Origin: Micromonospora inositola
Lineage (GTDB): Bacteria; Actinomycetota; Actinomycetes; Mycobacteriales; Micromonosporaceae
Length of the DNA stretch: 64,000 nucleotides
Assembly (NCBI RefSeq): GCF_900090285.1
Contig: NZ_LT607754.1
Location: 5,234,001-5,298,000 of the forward strand
Reading direction: 5' to 3'
A program made the translations under genes and the position numbers. Shown piece after piece: positions 41,951 to 50,195 of this stretch. The notes under the pieces are model-generated. The model was given only the letters and a program-made list of their open reading frames with translations. It did not search any database and was not told the origin of the DNA. Every line of letters begins with the position of its first letter. The stretch's first letter is position 1.

Positions 41951-43342
41951 ATGGCCGAGACGGTCAGTCCGATCCTGCACGAGCCACCGTCGAGCACCCG
42001 CCGCGAGCGGCGCGGCTGGTACCTCTACGACTGGGCCAACTCGGCCTTCCAGACGACCGTCATCACGGTCTTCCTCGGCCCGTTCCTGACCACGGTCACC
42101 GAACTGGCGGCCGGCTGCGAACTGGGCGCGGACAGCTGCGAGGGGTACGTGCACCCGCTCGGCATCCGGGTCGCCGCCGGCTCCTACTACCCGTACCTGA
42201 TCTCGCTGTCGGTCTTCCTCACCGTCTTCGTGCTGCCGGTGATGGGCGCGATCGCCGACCGGTCGATGCACAAGAAGCGGCTGCTGGCCGCCGCCGCGTT
42301 CACCGGCGCCGGCGCCACCATCGCCTTCGCCTTCGTCACCGGCGAGCGCTACCTGCTCGGCGGGGCGCTGTTCCTGATCGCGAACATCTCCTTCGGCGCG
42401 GCCGTGGTGGTCTACAACTCGTTCCTGCCGCAGCTCGGCGGCCCCGACGAGCGTGACGGCATCTCCAGCCGCGGCTGGGCCATCGGCTACCTCGGCGGCG
42501 GTCTGCTGCTCGCGCTGAATCTGGTCGCGGTCACCGTGCTCAGCGAGGATGGCAACCCGCAGCGCACGCTCGACCTGGCCCGCTGGTCGATCGTGTCCGC
42601 GGGCGTGTGGTGGGCGGCGTTCACCCTGCTGCCGCTGCGTTGGCTGCGCGAACACCCCGCCGCCGCCGCGGCAGCCCGGGTCGGCGGCGGCAACGTGCTC
42701 ACCGACGGGTTCCGGCAGCTCGGCCACACCCTGCGGAATATCAAGGCGTACCCGCTGACGCTGTTCTTCCTGCTCGCCTTCCTGGTCTACAACGACGGCA
42801 TCCAGACCGTCATCACCCTGGCCAGCCAGTACGGCACCAAGGAGCTGCGGCTGGAGCAGAGCACCCTGATCGTGACGATCCTGCTGGTGCAGTTCCTCGC
42901 CTTCGGCGGTGCGCTGGCGCTCGGCGCGCTCGCCGGGCGCATCGGCGCGTGGAAGACCGTGCTGATCAGCCTGGTGCTCTGGACCGGTGTGATCATCGCC
43001 GCGTTCCGGCTGCCCGCCGAGGCGCCACTGCCGTTCATGGTCCTCGGCGGGGCGATCGGCCTGGTCCTCGGCGGCAGCCAGGCACTGAGCCGGTCGCTGT
43101 TCAGCCAGCTCATCCCCGCCGGCAAGGAGGGCGAGTACTACGGCTTCTACGAGATCAGCGACAAGGGCACCAGCTGGCTCGGGCCGCTCGCCTTCGGCCT
43201 GGTGTTCCAGCTCACCGCCTCCTACCGGGTGGGCCTGGTCTCACTGCTGATCTTCTTCGTGGTCGGGTTCGCGCTGCTGGCCGCCGTGCCGATCCGGCGG
43301 GCCATCGTCGCCGCGGGCAACACCCCGCCCCGGGTGCTGTAG
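41951..43342 (+). CDS. UMF1-family MFS transporter (Atg22-like)
   Basis: The 463-aa protein follows GGCGGAGGAACCG and the GDPD stop by 19 bases. RRGWYLYDWANSAFQTTVIT (residues about 20-39) carries the UMF1 hallmark YDWANSAF. It has 11-12 spans, with GALALGALAGRIGAWKTVLI and YYGFYEISDKGTSWLGPLAF in the second half. The related Atg22 exports amino acids from yeast vacuoles; the bacterial substrate is unknown. Likely co-transcribed with the phosphodiesterase. Confidence 0.93.
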   Translation: MAETVSPILHEPPSSTRRERRGWYLYDWANSAFQTTVITVFLGPFLTTVTELAAGCELGADSCEGYVHPLGIRVAAGSYYPYLISLSVFLTVFVLPVMGAIADRSMHKKRLLAAAAFTGAGATIAFAFVTGERYLLGGALFLIANISFGAAVVVYNSFLPQLGGPDERDGISSRGWAIGYLGGGLLLALNLVAVTVLSEDGNPQRTLDLARWSIVSAGVWWAAFTLLPLRWLREHPAAAAAARVGGGNVLTDGFRQLGHTLRNIKAYPLTLFFLLAFLVYNDGIQTVITLASQYGTKELRLEQSTLIVTILLVQFLAFGGALALGALAGRIGAWKTVLISLVLWTGVIIAAFRLPAEAPLPFMVLGGAIGLVLGGSQALSRSLFSQLIPAGKEGEYYGFYEISDKGTSWLGPLAFGLVFQLTASYRVGLVSLLIFFVVGFALLAAVPIRRAIVAAGNTPPRVL

Positions 43343-43396
43343 CCCCGGACGCCACGGGCCGGATCCGGGCCGATCGATGGACTAGGCTGCCCCGAC

Positions 43397-44116
43397 GTGA
43401 CCGACGACGCCGCTGCCGCCCCGATCTGCCTGGCCCGGCCCCTCCCGGGACCGGATGACACCCGCGCCGGCGGCTGCGCCGCCGCCCGCGGCGTCAACGG
43501 GCGTCCACTGCACGCCGCCGCGCTGAAGTTCTTCTGGGGCCCGATGGACTGCGGCAAGTCCACCATGGCCCTGCAGATGAACTACAACCACGCCCGCCAG
43601 GGCCGCCGCGGCCTGGTCACCACCCGCATCGACCGCTCGCTCGGCCCGCAGGTCACCACCCGCATCGGCCTGGCCCACTCCGCCATCGAGGTCACCGACG
43701 CCCTCGACCTGCGCGACCTGGTCCGCGACGCCTGGGCCGAGGGGGTACGCGTGGACTACCTCATCTGCGACGAAGCCTCCTTCTACGACCTGGCGCACGT
43801 CGAGCAGATGGCCGACCTGGTCGACAACTTCGACGTCGACGTGTATGCCTTCGGCCTGGCCACCGACTTCCGCTCCTGCCTGTTCCCGGCCGCGCAGCGG
43901 CTGTTCGAGCTCGCCGACGAGGTGGCCCGCATCCAGGTCGAGGTGCTCTGCTGGTGCGGCCGGGAAGGGCTGCTCAACGCCCGGGTGGTCGACGGGCGGG
44001 TGGTCCGCGAAGGCGAGCAGGTCGTCATCGGCGACACCATGGACAGCGCCGACGTGCGCTACCAGGTGCTCTGCCGTCGCCACTACCGCTCCGGCGACCT
44101 CGGCCCGCGCGGCTGA
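43397..44116 (+). CDS. tdk: thymidine kinase, type II
   Basis: The 239-aa protein has the P-loop FFWGPMDCGKSTMALQMNYN (residues about 49-68), the Walker B/lasso region VDYLICDEASFYDLAHVEQM, and FGLATDFRSCLFPAAQRLFE typical of TK1-like enzymes. A zinc-binding pair CWCGREG and CRRHY lies near the end. It phosphorylates thymidine for salvage. The first 35 residues are low-complexity, so the true start could be the later GTC/GTG region; GTG 43397 is used. Confidence 0.92.
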   Translation: MTDDAAAAPICLARPLPGPDDTRAGGCAAARGVNGRPLHAAALKFFWGPMDCGKSTMALQMNYNHARQGRRGLVTTRIDRSLGPQVTTRIGLAHSAIEVTDALDLRDLVRDAWAEGVRVDYLICDEASFYDLAHVEQMADLVDNFDVDVYAFGLATDFRSCLFPAAQRLFELADEVARIQVEVLCWCGREGLLNARVVDGRVVREGEQVVIGDTMDSADVRYQVLCRRHYRSGDLGPRG

Positions 44117-44120
44117 GGCG

Positions 44121-44699
44121 TCAGAACGGGTCCCCGCAGACCCGCCACTTTCCGTTCTCCTGGATCACGGGGAGTTCGCGCTCCTCGCTGGCCCCGCCGT
44201 CGCGGGTCACCCGCACGGTCACCGTGGCGCGCGGCCGGCCGCGCAGGGTGGAGATCGACACGTCGGTGATCTCGTAGCCGGTGACCTGCGGCGGGGTCCG
44301 CAACCAGCTGCCGAAGCCGATCGCGCTCCACCTCTTGCGGGTGTCTGAGCACAACCACTCGTACGCCTGGTCGGTGTCCCCGGCGGACACGTCCCGGAAG
44401 AACCCGTCGGCGGTGTCCCGCACCGGCCCGTTGGCCTGCATCAACACCTGCACGTTCCAGACGGCGAGACCGGCCACCCCGATCAGGCACAGGCCCAACC
44501 CGAAGCCGCCCAGCAGCAGGCCGGTGCGCACCGGCCGGCGCCGCCGGGCCGGCCTGCTCCACGCCCGCTCACCGCCCATCAGCATCGACCGTAAGCGCCC
44601 GATACGTCCCCGCGCAGGCACATCGCCCCCTGCCGCGTTGGCGGCGGCATCGTCTGCAGCTCGAGGTGCTCCGCTGAAACCGCCTGCCGTACCTGCCAT
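44121..44699 (-). CDS. single-span membrane protein with NTF2-like (DUF4878-type) exterior domain
   Basis: The 192-aa protein has a basic N-terminus, one span (GLLLGGFGLGLCLIGVAGLA, about 60-80) and an exterior domain. That domain reads ANGPVRDTADGFFRDVSAGD, TDQAYEWLCSDTRKRW, VSISTLRGRPRATVTVRVTR and IQENGKWRVCGDPF. This is the layout of actinobacterial lumazine-binding or DUF4878-like proteins. Two cysteines in the exterior domain may form a disulfide. Convergent with tdk. Function unknown. Confidence 0.75.
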   Translation of the reverse strand: MAGTAGGFSGAPRAADDAAANAAGGDVPARGRIGRLRSMLMGGERAWSRPARRRRPVRTGLLLGGFGLGLCLIGVAGLAVWNVQVLMQANGPVRDTADGFFRDVSAGDTDQAYEWLCSDTRKRWSAIGFGSWLRTPPQVTGYEITDVSISTLRGRPRATVTVRVTRDGGASEERELPVIQENGKWRVCGDPF

Positions 44700-44732
44700 A
44701 AGGTGTCAGGTACGGCAGCGAGACTGGCCGGC

Positions 44733-45104
44733 ATGACAGTGACCGCCGACCTCGCCATGGTCAACCTCGACAGCTCCGACCCGGTCGCCCACGCCGGGTT
44801 CTACTCCCGCGTGCTGGGCTGGGAGATCACCCACAGCCAGGCCGAGTACGCCATGATCAGCAAAGAGGGGATCTCCGTCGGGTTCGGGCTGGTGCCCGGC
44901 TACACGCCGCCCGCCTGGCCCGACGAGACCGCCGGCAAGCGCTACCACCTCGACCTCTACGTCGACGACCTCACCGTCGCGGAGAAGGAGTTCGTGGCGG
45001 CCGGCGCGGCGAAGCCGGAGTTCCAGCCCGGCGGCGAGCGCTGGGTGGTGCTGATCGACCCGATCGGCCAGCCATTCTGCATCTGCCCCCGCCGGCAGGA
45101 CTGA
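44733..45104 (+). CDS. VOC-family (glyoxalase/bleomycin resistance fold) protein
   Basis: ATG 44733 gives 123 aa: ADLAMVNLDSSDPVAHAGFY, SRVLGWEITHSQAEYAMIS, RYHLDLYVDDLTVAEKEFVA and VLIDPIGQPFCICP. The two beta-alpha-beta-beta-beta units and the metal positions (H in YHLDL) fit VOC enzymes. The substrate is unknown. It is divergent from the membrane protein gene. Confidence 0.88.
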   Translation: MTVTADLAMVNLDSSDPVAHAGFYSRVLGWEITHSQAEYAMISKEGISVGFGLVPGYTPPAWPDETAGKRYHLDLYVDDLTVAEKEFVAAGAAKPEFQPGGERWVVLIDPIGQPFCICPRRQD

Positions 45105-45157
45105 GTCCCGCTCGCCGGGCGGTCGTGAGCCGCCCGGCGAGCCGGTGAGTCGGCCCG

Positions 45158-45985
45158 TCAGCGGAAGGCGTCGATGCTGCCCAGCGCCCACTCGGCGAAC
45201 GGGCGCGGCGGGCTGCCGAGGACCCGCTCGACGTCGGGGCGCACCCGCTGCTCGGCCGGCGAGGGTGTGCCCAGGATGCCGAGGGTGGCCGCCACGACGG
45301 GCTCGGGCATGAAGCGCAGCAGCTGCGCCCGGGCCTGGGCGGCGCTCTGCTCGACGAAGCGCACCGGCTCGCCCAGCGCCCGCCCGATCGCCGCCGCCTG
45401 CTGCCGCGGCGAGATCGGCTCCGGCCCGGTCAGCTCGTACGTCGCACCGGCATGGCCGGGCTCCCGCAGCGCGACGGCGGCGACCGCCGCGATGTCGGCC
45501 GGGTCGACGGTCGGCAACGCGACGTCGCCGAACGGCGCCGCGACCAGCCGATGCTCCCGTACCGTCCCGGCCCACTGCAAGGCGTTGGAGTGGAAGCCGC
45601 CGGGGCGCAGCACCGTCCAGTCCAGACCGGACCCCGTCACGGCCTCCTCCAGCTGTGCCGGATGCCGCCCGGTCGCGACGCCCTGCGAGGACAGGAAGAC
45701 CACCCGCCGTACGCCGGCGTCCCGCGCGGCGTCGAGGATGCCGCTCGGGTCGGCATCGCCGGCCAGCAGGTCACCGGTCAGCAGCAGGAACAGCGCCTCC
45801 GCGCCGTCGAGCGCCACCTTCAGGCCTGCCGGGTCGGACAGGTCGGCCACCACCGGACGCACCCGCGATGGTACGTCCGCCGCCGACACCTGCCGGGACA
45901 CGGCCGTCACCTGCTCGCCGGCCGCCGCCAGCGCCCGCACCAGCGGCCGCCCCACGTTCCCCGTCGCTCCCGTCACCACGATCAT
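45158..45985 (-). CDS. NmrA-like NAD(P)-binding protein (azoreductase/quinone reductase type)
   Basis: The 275-aa protein starts MIVVTGATGNVGRPLVRALA, with the GATGNVG dinucleotide loop. It continues with ALFLLLTGDLLAGD, VRRVVFLSSQGVATGRHPAQ, WTVLRPGGFHSNALQWAG and YELTGPEPISPRQQAAAIG. It belongs to the atypical SDRs. It is divergent from an HxlR regulator across 89 bases; such pairs usually respond to electrophiles or quinones, with the regulator repressing the reductase gene. Confidence 0.9.
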   Translation of the reverse strand: MIVVTGATGNVGRPLVRALAAAGEQVTAVSRQVSAADVPSRVRPVVADLSDPAGLKVALDGAEALFLLLTGDLLAGDADPSGILDAARDAGVRRVVFLSSQGVATGRHPAQLEEAVTGSGLDWTVLRPGGFHSNALQWAGTVREHRLVAAPFGDVALPTVDPADIAAVAAVALREPGHAGATYELTGPEPISPRQQAAAIGRALGEPVRFVEQSAAQARAQLLRFMPEPVVAATLGILGTPSPAEQRVRPDVERVLGSPPRPFAEWALGSIDAFR

Positions 45986-46041
45986 GGCAATTCCTCCCAG
46001 TTCGTTTGTGGACTGAGAGGACGCTACCTTCCTGTGTATAG

Positions 46042-46051
46042 TAGGTACCTA
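46042..46051. promoter_or_regulatory. palindrome TAGGTACCTA in the NmrA/HxlR divergent promoter region
   Basis: A perfect 10-bp palindrome lies in the AT-rich core of the 89-base divergent gap, flanked by TGTGTATAG on one side and AGAGGAAAG on the other. The position fits an HxlR operator controlling both genes, and TATAGT beside it could be a -10 element. Confidence 0.5.
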
Positions 46052-46074
46052 GAGGAAAGTAATGGCCCGAGGGA

Positions 46075-46488
46075 GTGATTGTGACCGACACCACCGCCCC
46101 GGCGTCCCGAGTGGACGTCGACCCGGAGCAGGCCTGCCCGATCGCCCCGGTGGTCGACATCGTGTTCAGCCGCTGGACCACGCCGATCCTCTGGGCGCTG
46201 CACGAGTACGGCCGGCAGCGGTTCGTCGAGCTGGAACGCCGCCTCGTCACCATCACCCCGAAGGTGCTCACCCAACGGCTGCGGCAACTGGAACGCGACG
46301 GCCTCGTCGTGCGCACCTACCACCCCGAGGTTCCGCCCCGGGTGGAATACGAGATCAGCGACCTGGGGCGCAGCCTCGCGCCGCTGTTCGCCACCCTCGC
46401 GGAGTGGTCCTCCGCCAACCTCGACAAGGTCGACCGGGCTCGGCTGGCCTACGACGCCCGGGAGCGGCCCGGCAGCCGGCGAGCCTGA
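46075..46488 (+). CDS. HxlR-family transcriptional regulator
   Basis: The 137-aa protein (GTG 46075, or GTG 46081 that has better spacing to GAGGGAG) has the winged-HTH family pattern. This runs CPIAPVVDIVFSRWTTPILW, FVELERRLVTITPKVLTQRL, RQLERDGLVVRTYHPEVPPR and VEYEISDLGRSL. The conserved N-terminal cysteine (EQACPI) is the redox sensor in several relatives. It likely represses the divergent NmrA-like gene. Its last 40 bases overlap the convergent LLM gene. Confidence 0.92.
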   Translation: MIVTDTTAPASRVDVDPEQACPIAPVVDIVFSRWTTPILWALHEYGRQRFVELERRLVTITPKVLTQRLRQLERDGLVVRTYHPEVPPRVEYEISDLGRSLAPLFATLAEWSSANLDKVDRARLAYDARERPGSRRA

Positions 46489-47030
46489 CCGGTCAGCGCA
46501 GCGGTCCGCGGGTCACCGGCCTTGATGAACTCCAGCCACCAGGTGGCGCCGGCCGCCGCCAACTCCGCCACGTACGCCCGCTCGGCGCGCTCGTCGGGGC
46601 GGCGCCGCCGGCCGCCGACGGCTACGTCGAACGGCTGACCGTCGGCGCGGGTCGCCGGCAGCGCGGCCACCAGGTCGTGCACCTCCTCGGGGGTGAAGTC
46701 GGACCAGCCGTCGGTATCGGTGAGTTTGTACGGCACGATGCCGTCGGCGCGGGCGGCGCGGCGCAGCACCGCCTCCGCCTGGGTGCTGCCGCCCACCCAC
46801 ACCGGCACCCGGGGCGTCTGCACCGGCGCCGGGCGAAGGGCCACTCCGTCGGCCCGGTAGTGGACGCCCCGATGCTGCACCCGGTCGCCGCCGAGCAGCC
46901 CGACCAGCACGTCAAGTCCCTCGAAGAACACCCCGTCCCAGCCGGCGCGCTCGGCCAGCTCCCCCAACTCGACCAGGAGGGACGCGGTCATGGACGGGCC
47001 ACCGCAGGAGATCTCCAGTCCGTGTCGCAT
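46449..47030 (-). pseudogene. F420-dependent LLM-class oxidoreductase with internal deletion
   Basis: The 193-aa frame begins like a luciferase-like monooxygenase (LVELGELAERAGWDGVFFE) and jumps directly to EGLDVLVGLLGGDRVQHRG. It ends with VPVWVGGSTQAEAVLRRAAR, ADGIVPYKL and TWWLEFIKAGD. Full-length relatives are about 290 aa; the central part of the barrel, roughly 90-100 residues, is missing in frame. The C-terminus also departs from the family and overlaps the HxlR gene. It is probably non-functional. Confidence 0.65.
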
Positions 47031-47155
47031 CGCCCGACCGTACGACCGCCGTACGACGCTTGAGCCGGAACATCACCTGACGTGACTGCTGTTCCTCGCC
47101 GACGGCTGACGACCAGCCCTTCGAGTCGAGGCCGGTCAGCTGACACCGATGCCGC

Positions 47156-47368
47156 TCACGTTTCCACCTCCTCTGCTTGCGGGGAGCCGGTCGTCGTCAC
47201 CCGGTAGGAGCGGATGTGACGGGCCGGCCAGCCGAGGAACCGGTCGAACATGTCGGCGGCGCTTCCCGTCATGCCGGGGTTGAGCCTGTGCAGCTCGCCG
47301 ATGGCGTCGTGCAGACACCCGGCCAGGTAGAGGAACAGGCTGACCGGGCTGCCTTCGTACTCGGCCAA
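47156..47368 (-). CDS. hypothetical protein, 70 aa or a longer truncated gene
   Basis: The TTG-started frame reads EYEGSPVSLFLYLAGCLHDA, then IGELHRLNPGMTGSAADMFD and FLGWPARHIRSYRVTT. It stays open upstream (SPCGRAKLALLAEYEG), so the start is uncertain and the coding region may extend to about 47430. Composition is protein-like, with aromatic residues well placed. No family was recognised. Confidence 0.4.
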   Translation of the reverse strand: MAEYEGSPVSLFLYLAGCLHDAIGELHRLNPGMTGSAADMFDRFLGWPARHIRSYRVTTTGSPQAEEVET

Positions 47369-47536
47369 GAGCGCCAGCTTCGCCCGTCCGCAGGGCGACG
47401 CTTTCCGCTCCCGCAGCGGGGACCTCCCGGACGGCCTCGATCGACGTCCCGGGCGCTGGCGCGGGCGGACGGCCGACTCTTACGAGCGGCCTACCGGCCG
47501 GCTCGCCTCACTCCGTCACCGGTGCGTGCCGGAGCC

Positions 47537-48559
47537 TCAACCTAGCCGGCGGGCCCGGGCCGCCCAGAGGACGTACGCCGGGTCGCGGTCGAGGTTGTGC
47601 CGGTCCCGGTCGTACCGGCGGGTGGTGCGGGGGTCGGCGTGACCCATGGCGTCCTGGACGTCCTCCAGCGGCACCCCCTCCGCGCGGGCAGTGGTGGCGA
47701 ACGCGTGCCGCAGCGAATGCGGCGACAGCTTCGCCCAGGCCGGTATCCCCGCCGTCTGGGCGAGCCGGCGCACCAGCCGGAACACCGAGTGCCGGTCGAG
47801 CCGGGCGCCGGTCGCGGTGACCAGCAGCGGACCGGTCAGCTCGGGCACCGTCACCCCCTGCGCGGTGGCCCGCGCGGCCAGGTAGGCGTCCACCGCGTAC
47901 GCGGTGCCGGGGGTCAGCGCGCGGCGGCGGACCTTGCCGCCCTTGCCCACGAAGCGCACGCTGCGGTGACCCCGCTCGGCGCCCAGGTCGGTCAGGTCGA
48001 GCGAGATCAGCTCGCCGACCCGCAGCCCCAGGTCGGCCAGGAGGGCGATGGTGGCGCGGTTGCGGGCGGCGGTCGGGCCGGTGTCCGTCTCGGCGGCCGC
48101 GAGCAGGGCGTCGACCTCCTCGGGCGTGAGGCCGACCGTGGCGGAGTGGTCCCGGTCGATCCGCGGACGGTCCGCCCCCGAGACCGGGTTGGCGTCCACG
48201 GCGCGCAGCTTGACCAGGAAGTCGTACCAGCTGGACAGGGCGGACAGCCGGCGCGCCACGGTGGCCGGGGTGAGCGGCTGGCCACTGCGGGCGCCGAGCG
48301 TCGACTCCAGCTCCCGGCCGTAGTCGTTGACGTCGAGGAAGCTCGCCCGCAGCGGGTCGAGACCCCGGCCGGCGCACCAGACCAGCCAGCCGGCGATGTC
48401 CCGCCGGTACGCGTCCCGGGTGTGCTCCGACAACCGACGGTTGCGCAGCCAGGCCTCGGTGAAGTCAGTCGGCCCGCCCGTCAGGGCGGGCCGGGCCGAC
48501 GGGCGGGGCAGCACCGGGACGTCGGGACGCAGCATGTGAGAAAGGCTCTCAGCCTTCAC
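47537..48559 (-). CDS. tyrosine recombinase (integrase family)
   Basis: The 340-aa enzyme has a SAM-like core-binding domain (DFTEAWLRNRRLSEHTRDAY, then ATVARRLSALSSWYDFLVK) and a catalytic domain with LGLRVGELISLDL (Arg I), KGGKVRRRAL, LSPHSLRHAFATTAR (HxxR) and GHADPRTTRRYDRDR with the nucleophile Tyr. All catalytic residues are seen. The first codon is GTG 48559; ATG 48535 is also possible. No tRNA or attachment site is visible beside it. The C-terminus is close to that of the broken recombinase at 1050-1963. Confidence 0.9.
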   Translation of the reverse strand: MKAESLSHMLRPDVPVLPRPSARPALTGGPTDFTEAWLRNRRLSEHTRDAYRRDIAGWLVWCAGRGLDPLRASFLDVNDYGRELESTLGARSGQPLTPATVARRLSALSSWYDFLVKLRAVDANPVSGADRPRIDRDHSATVGLTPEEVDALLAAAETDTGPTAARNRATIALLADLGLRVGELISLDLTDLGAERGHRSVRFVGKGGKVRRRALTPGTAYAVDAYLAARATAQGVTVPELTGPLLVTATGARLDRHSVFRLVRRLAQTAGIPAWAKLSPHSLRHAFATTARAEGVPLEDVQDAMGHADPRTTRRYDRDRHNLDRDPAYVLWAARARRLG

Positions 48560-48641
48560 GGCGAATGGCGACGAGGCGCGCCCGACGGGAACCCGACATA
48601 CGTCACACCGCCTTCTCCGTCAGCCGACCGTCGGCGACCCG

Positions 48642-48746
48642 TCACCGCCGGTCAAAGCCCACCGCCCCGGCGAGATACGCGTCATGGCGGACCATGATCA
48701 CCGTGCCCCGGAACTCGCGCAACGCCGCCTCCACCACCTCCAGGGT
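48642..48746 (-). pseudogene. C-terminal fragment of an ABC-F type ATPase
   Basis: The frame VTLEVVEAALREFRGTVIMV-RHDAYLAGAVGF ends at a stop at 48642-48644. It matches the region after Walker B in ABC-F proteins (LDLxVVExLExALxxYxGTVLxVSHDRxFL), with the H-loop histidine kept. No ABC signature remains upstream. Confidence 0.6.
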
Positions 48747-48817
48747 GACCCGGTGACCCGGCGAACGATGTCCCTCCCGGCGACGGCGCCGCTCGGGGCC
48801 GGCGTTACGGTCGCCCG

Positions 48818-49816
48818 GTGCGTGCCAGCCGGCTGGTCTCCCTGCTGCTGCTCCTGCAGACCCGGGGGCGGATGACCGCCCAGGAGCTCGCCGACGCCCT
48901 GGAGGTGTCGGTGCGGACCGTCTACCGCGACGTCGAGTCGCTCGGCGCCGCCGGGGTGCCGGTGTACGCCGACCGTGGTCCGGCCGGCGGGTACCGGCTG
49001 CTGGACGGGTACCGCACCCGGTTGACCGGGTTGACCGCGCCGGAAGCCGAGGCGCTCTTCCTGGCCGGCATGCCCGGCCCGGCGGCCGACCTCGGCCTCG
49101 GCCCGGTGCTCGCGGCGGCGGAGCTGAAGCTGCTCGCCGCGCTCCCCGACGAACTGGCCGACCGGGGCGGCCGGGCCCGGCAGCGGTTCCACCTGGACGC
49201 GCCCGGTTGGTTCCGGGACCCGGAGCCCACCCCGCACCTGACCGCGCTGGCCCGCGCGGTGTGGGAGGACCGGCTGGTCGAGGTCCGCTATCGCCGGTGG
49301 AAGACACCGCGGGAGGTGACCCGGCTGCTCGCCCCGCTGGGCGTGGTGCTCAAGGCCGGCCGCTGGTATCTGGTGGCCCGTTCCGGCGAGCAGGTGCGCA
49401 CCTACCGGGTCGGCGCGATCCTCGACCTGGTGGTGCTGGACGAGCGGTTCGACCGGCCGGCCGACTTCGACCTGGCCGGCTTCTGGCAGGAGTGGACCGA
49501 CCGGTACGAGCGCGGCGTCTACCGCGACGAGGCCCGGGTGCGGGTGACGGTGGCCGCGCTGGAGTTCATGGCGTACGTCTTCCCGCCGGCGATGAGCCGG
49601 GCGGCCCGGGCCGCGGCCGGTGAGCCCGACGGGTCCGGCTGGTTGGAGACGACCGTGCCGATCGAGTCGGTCAAGCACGGGCACGTGGAGCTGCTCAAGC
49701 TGGGCGCCGAGGTGGAGGTGCTCGCCCCGGCGGAGCTGCGGGAGCGGTTCACCGCCACCGCGCACGCGCTCGCCGGGCTGTATCCGCGGCCCGCCGACCC
49801 GGTGTTCAGGCGTTGA
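48818..49816 (+). CDS. WYL-domain transcriptional regulator (YafY/DeoR-like HTH)
   Basis: The 332-aa protein starts at GTG 48818 with RLVSLLLLLQTRGRMTAQEL, ADALEVSVRTVYRDVESLGA and AGVPVYADRGPAGGYRLLDG, a DeoR-type winged HTH. The central WYL domain has VWEDRLVEVRYRRWKTPREV, LAPLGVVLKAGRWYLVARS and GEQVRTYRVGAILDLVVLDE. A C-terminal extension (WCX-like) follows. Such regulators sense ligands or nucleic acid ends. Its stop overlaps the end of a convergent degraded gene by 11 bases. Confidence 0.92.
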   Translation: MRASRLVSLLLLLQTRGRMTAQELADALEVSVRTVYRDVESLGAAGVPVYADRGPAGGYRLLDGYRTRLTGLTAPEAEALFLAGMPGPAADLGLGPVLAAAELKLLAALPDELADRGGRARQRFHLDAPGWFRDPEPTPHLTALARAVWEDRLVEVRYRRWKTPREVTRLLAPLGVVLKAGRWYLVARSGEQVRTYRVGAILDLVVLDERFDRPADFDLAGFWQEWTDRYERGVYRDEARVRVTVAALEFMAYVFPPAMSRAARAAAGEPDGSGWLETTVPIESVKHGHVELLKLGAEVEVLAPAELRERFTATAHALAGLYPRPADPVFRR

Positions 49817-50137
49817 TCTGCCTGCGGTCGTTGCCGTTCGCCGGCGCGGTGATGCTGATCCGTCGCGGCTGGTCCGGGTCCACGCCGGGCAGGTCGAAGG
49901 CGGCGTAGGACCAGTCGCCGTCGCGGTAGGCGTCGAGGTGCCTGACCGCCGGCCGGGCGGTGCTGCCGAAGAACCGCTCGGCGAGCCGCGCCGGCGTACG
50001 GCGGTGGCGACGTCCCGGGCGGACAGCCCGGTGCGAGCGGCGACGCCGGGGACGTCACCGTCGCCGAGGGTGATCGCGGCGAACACCAGTCGGCGTCGGT
50101 CGTCGGCGAGTGCTCCTGCCAGGGCGTGTGTGCTCAT
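49806..50137 (-). pseudogene. small HTH-like gene with a frameshift
   Basis: ATG 50137 opens MSTHALAGALADDRRRLVFA, AITLGDGDVPGVAARTGLSA and RDVATAVRR, an ArsR/HTH-like N-terminus. The end of the protein is in another frame: RLAERFFGSTARPAVRHLDA, YRDGDWSYAAFDLPGVDPDQ and ITAPANGNDRRQINA, stopping at 49806. The frame change lies near 49990-50010, and some residues appear to be missing there. Family not recognised. Confidence 0.5.
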
Positions 50138-50195
50138 GCCGGCCAGCCTGGCAGCGGGACCGCCGTCGCGGCGAGGCGTTTTCCCGGGCCGCCGC

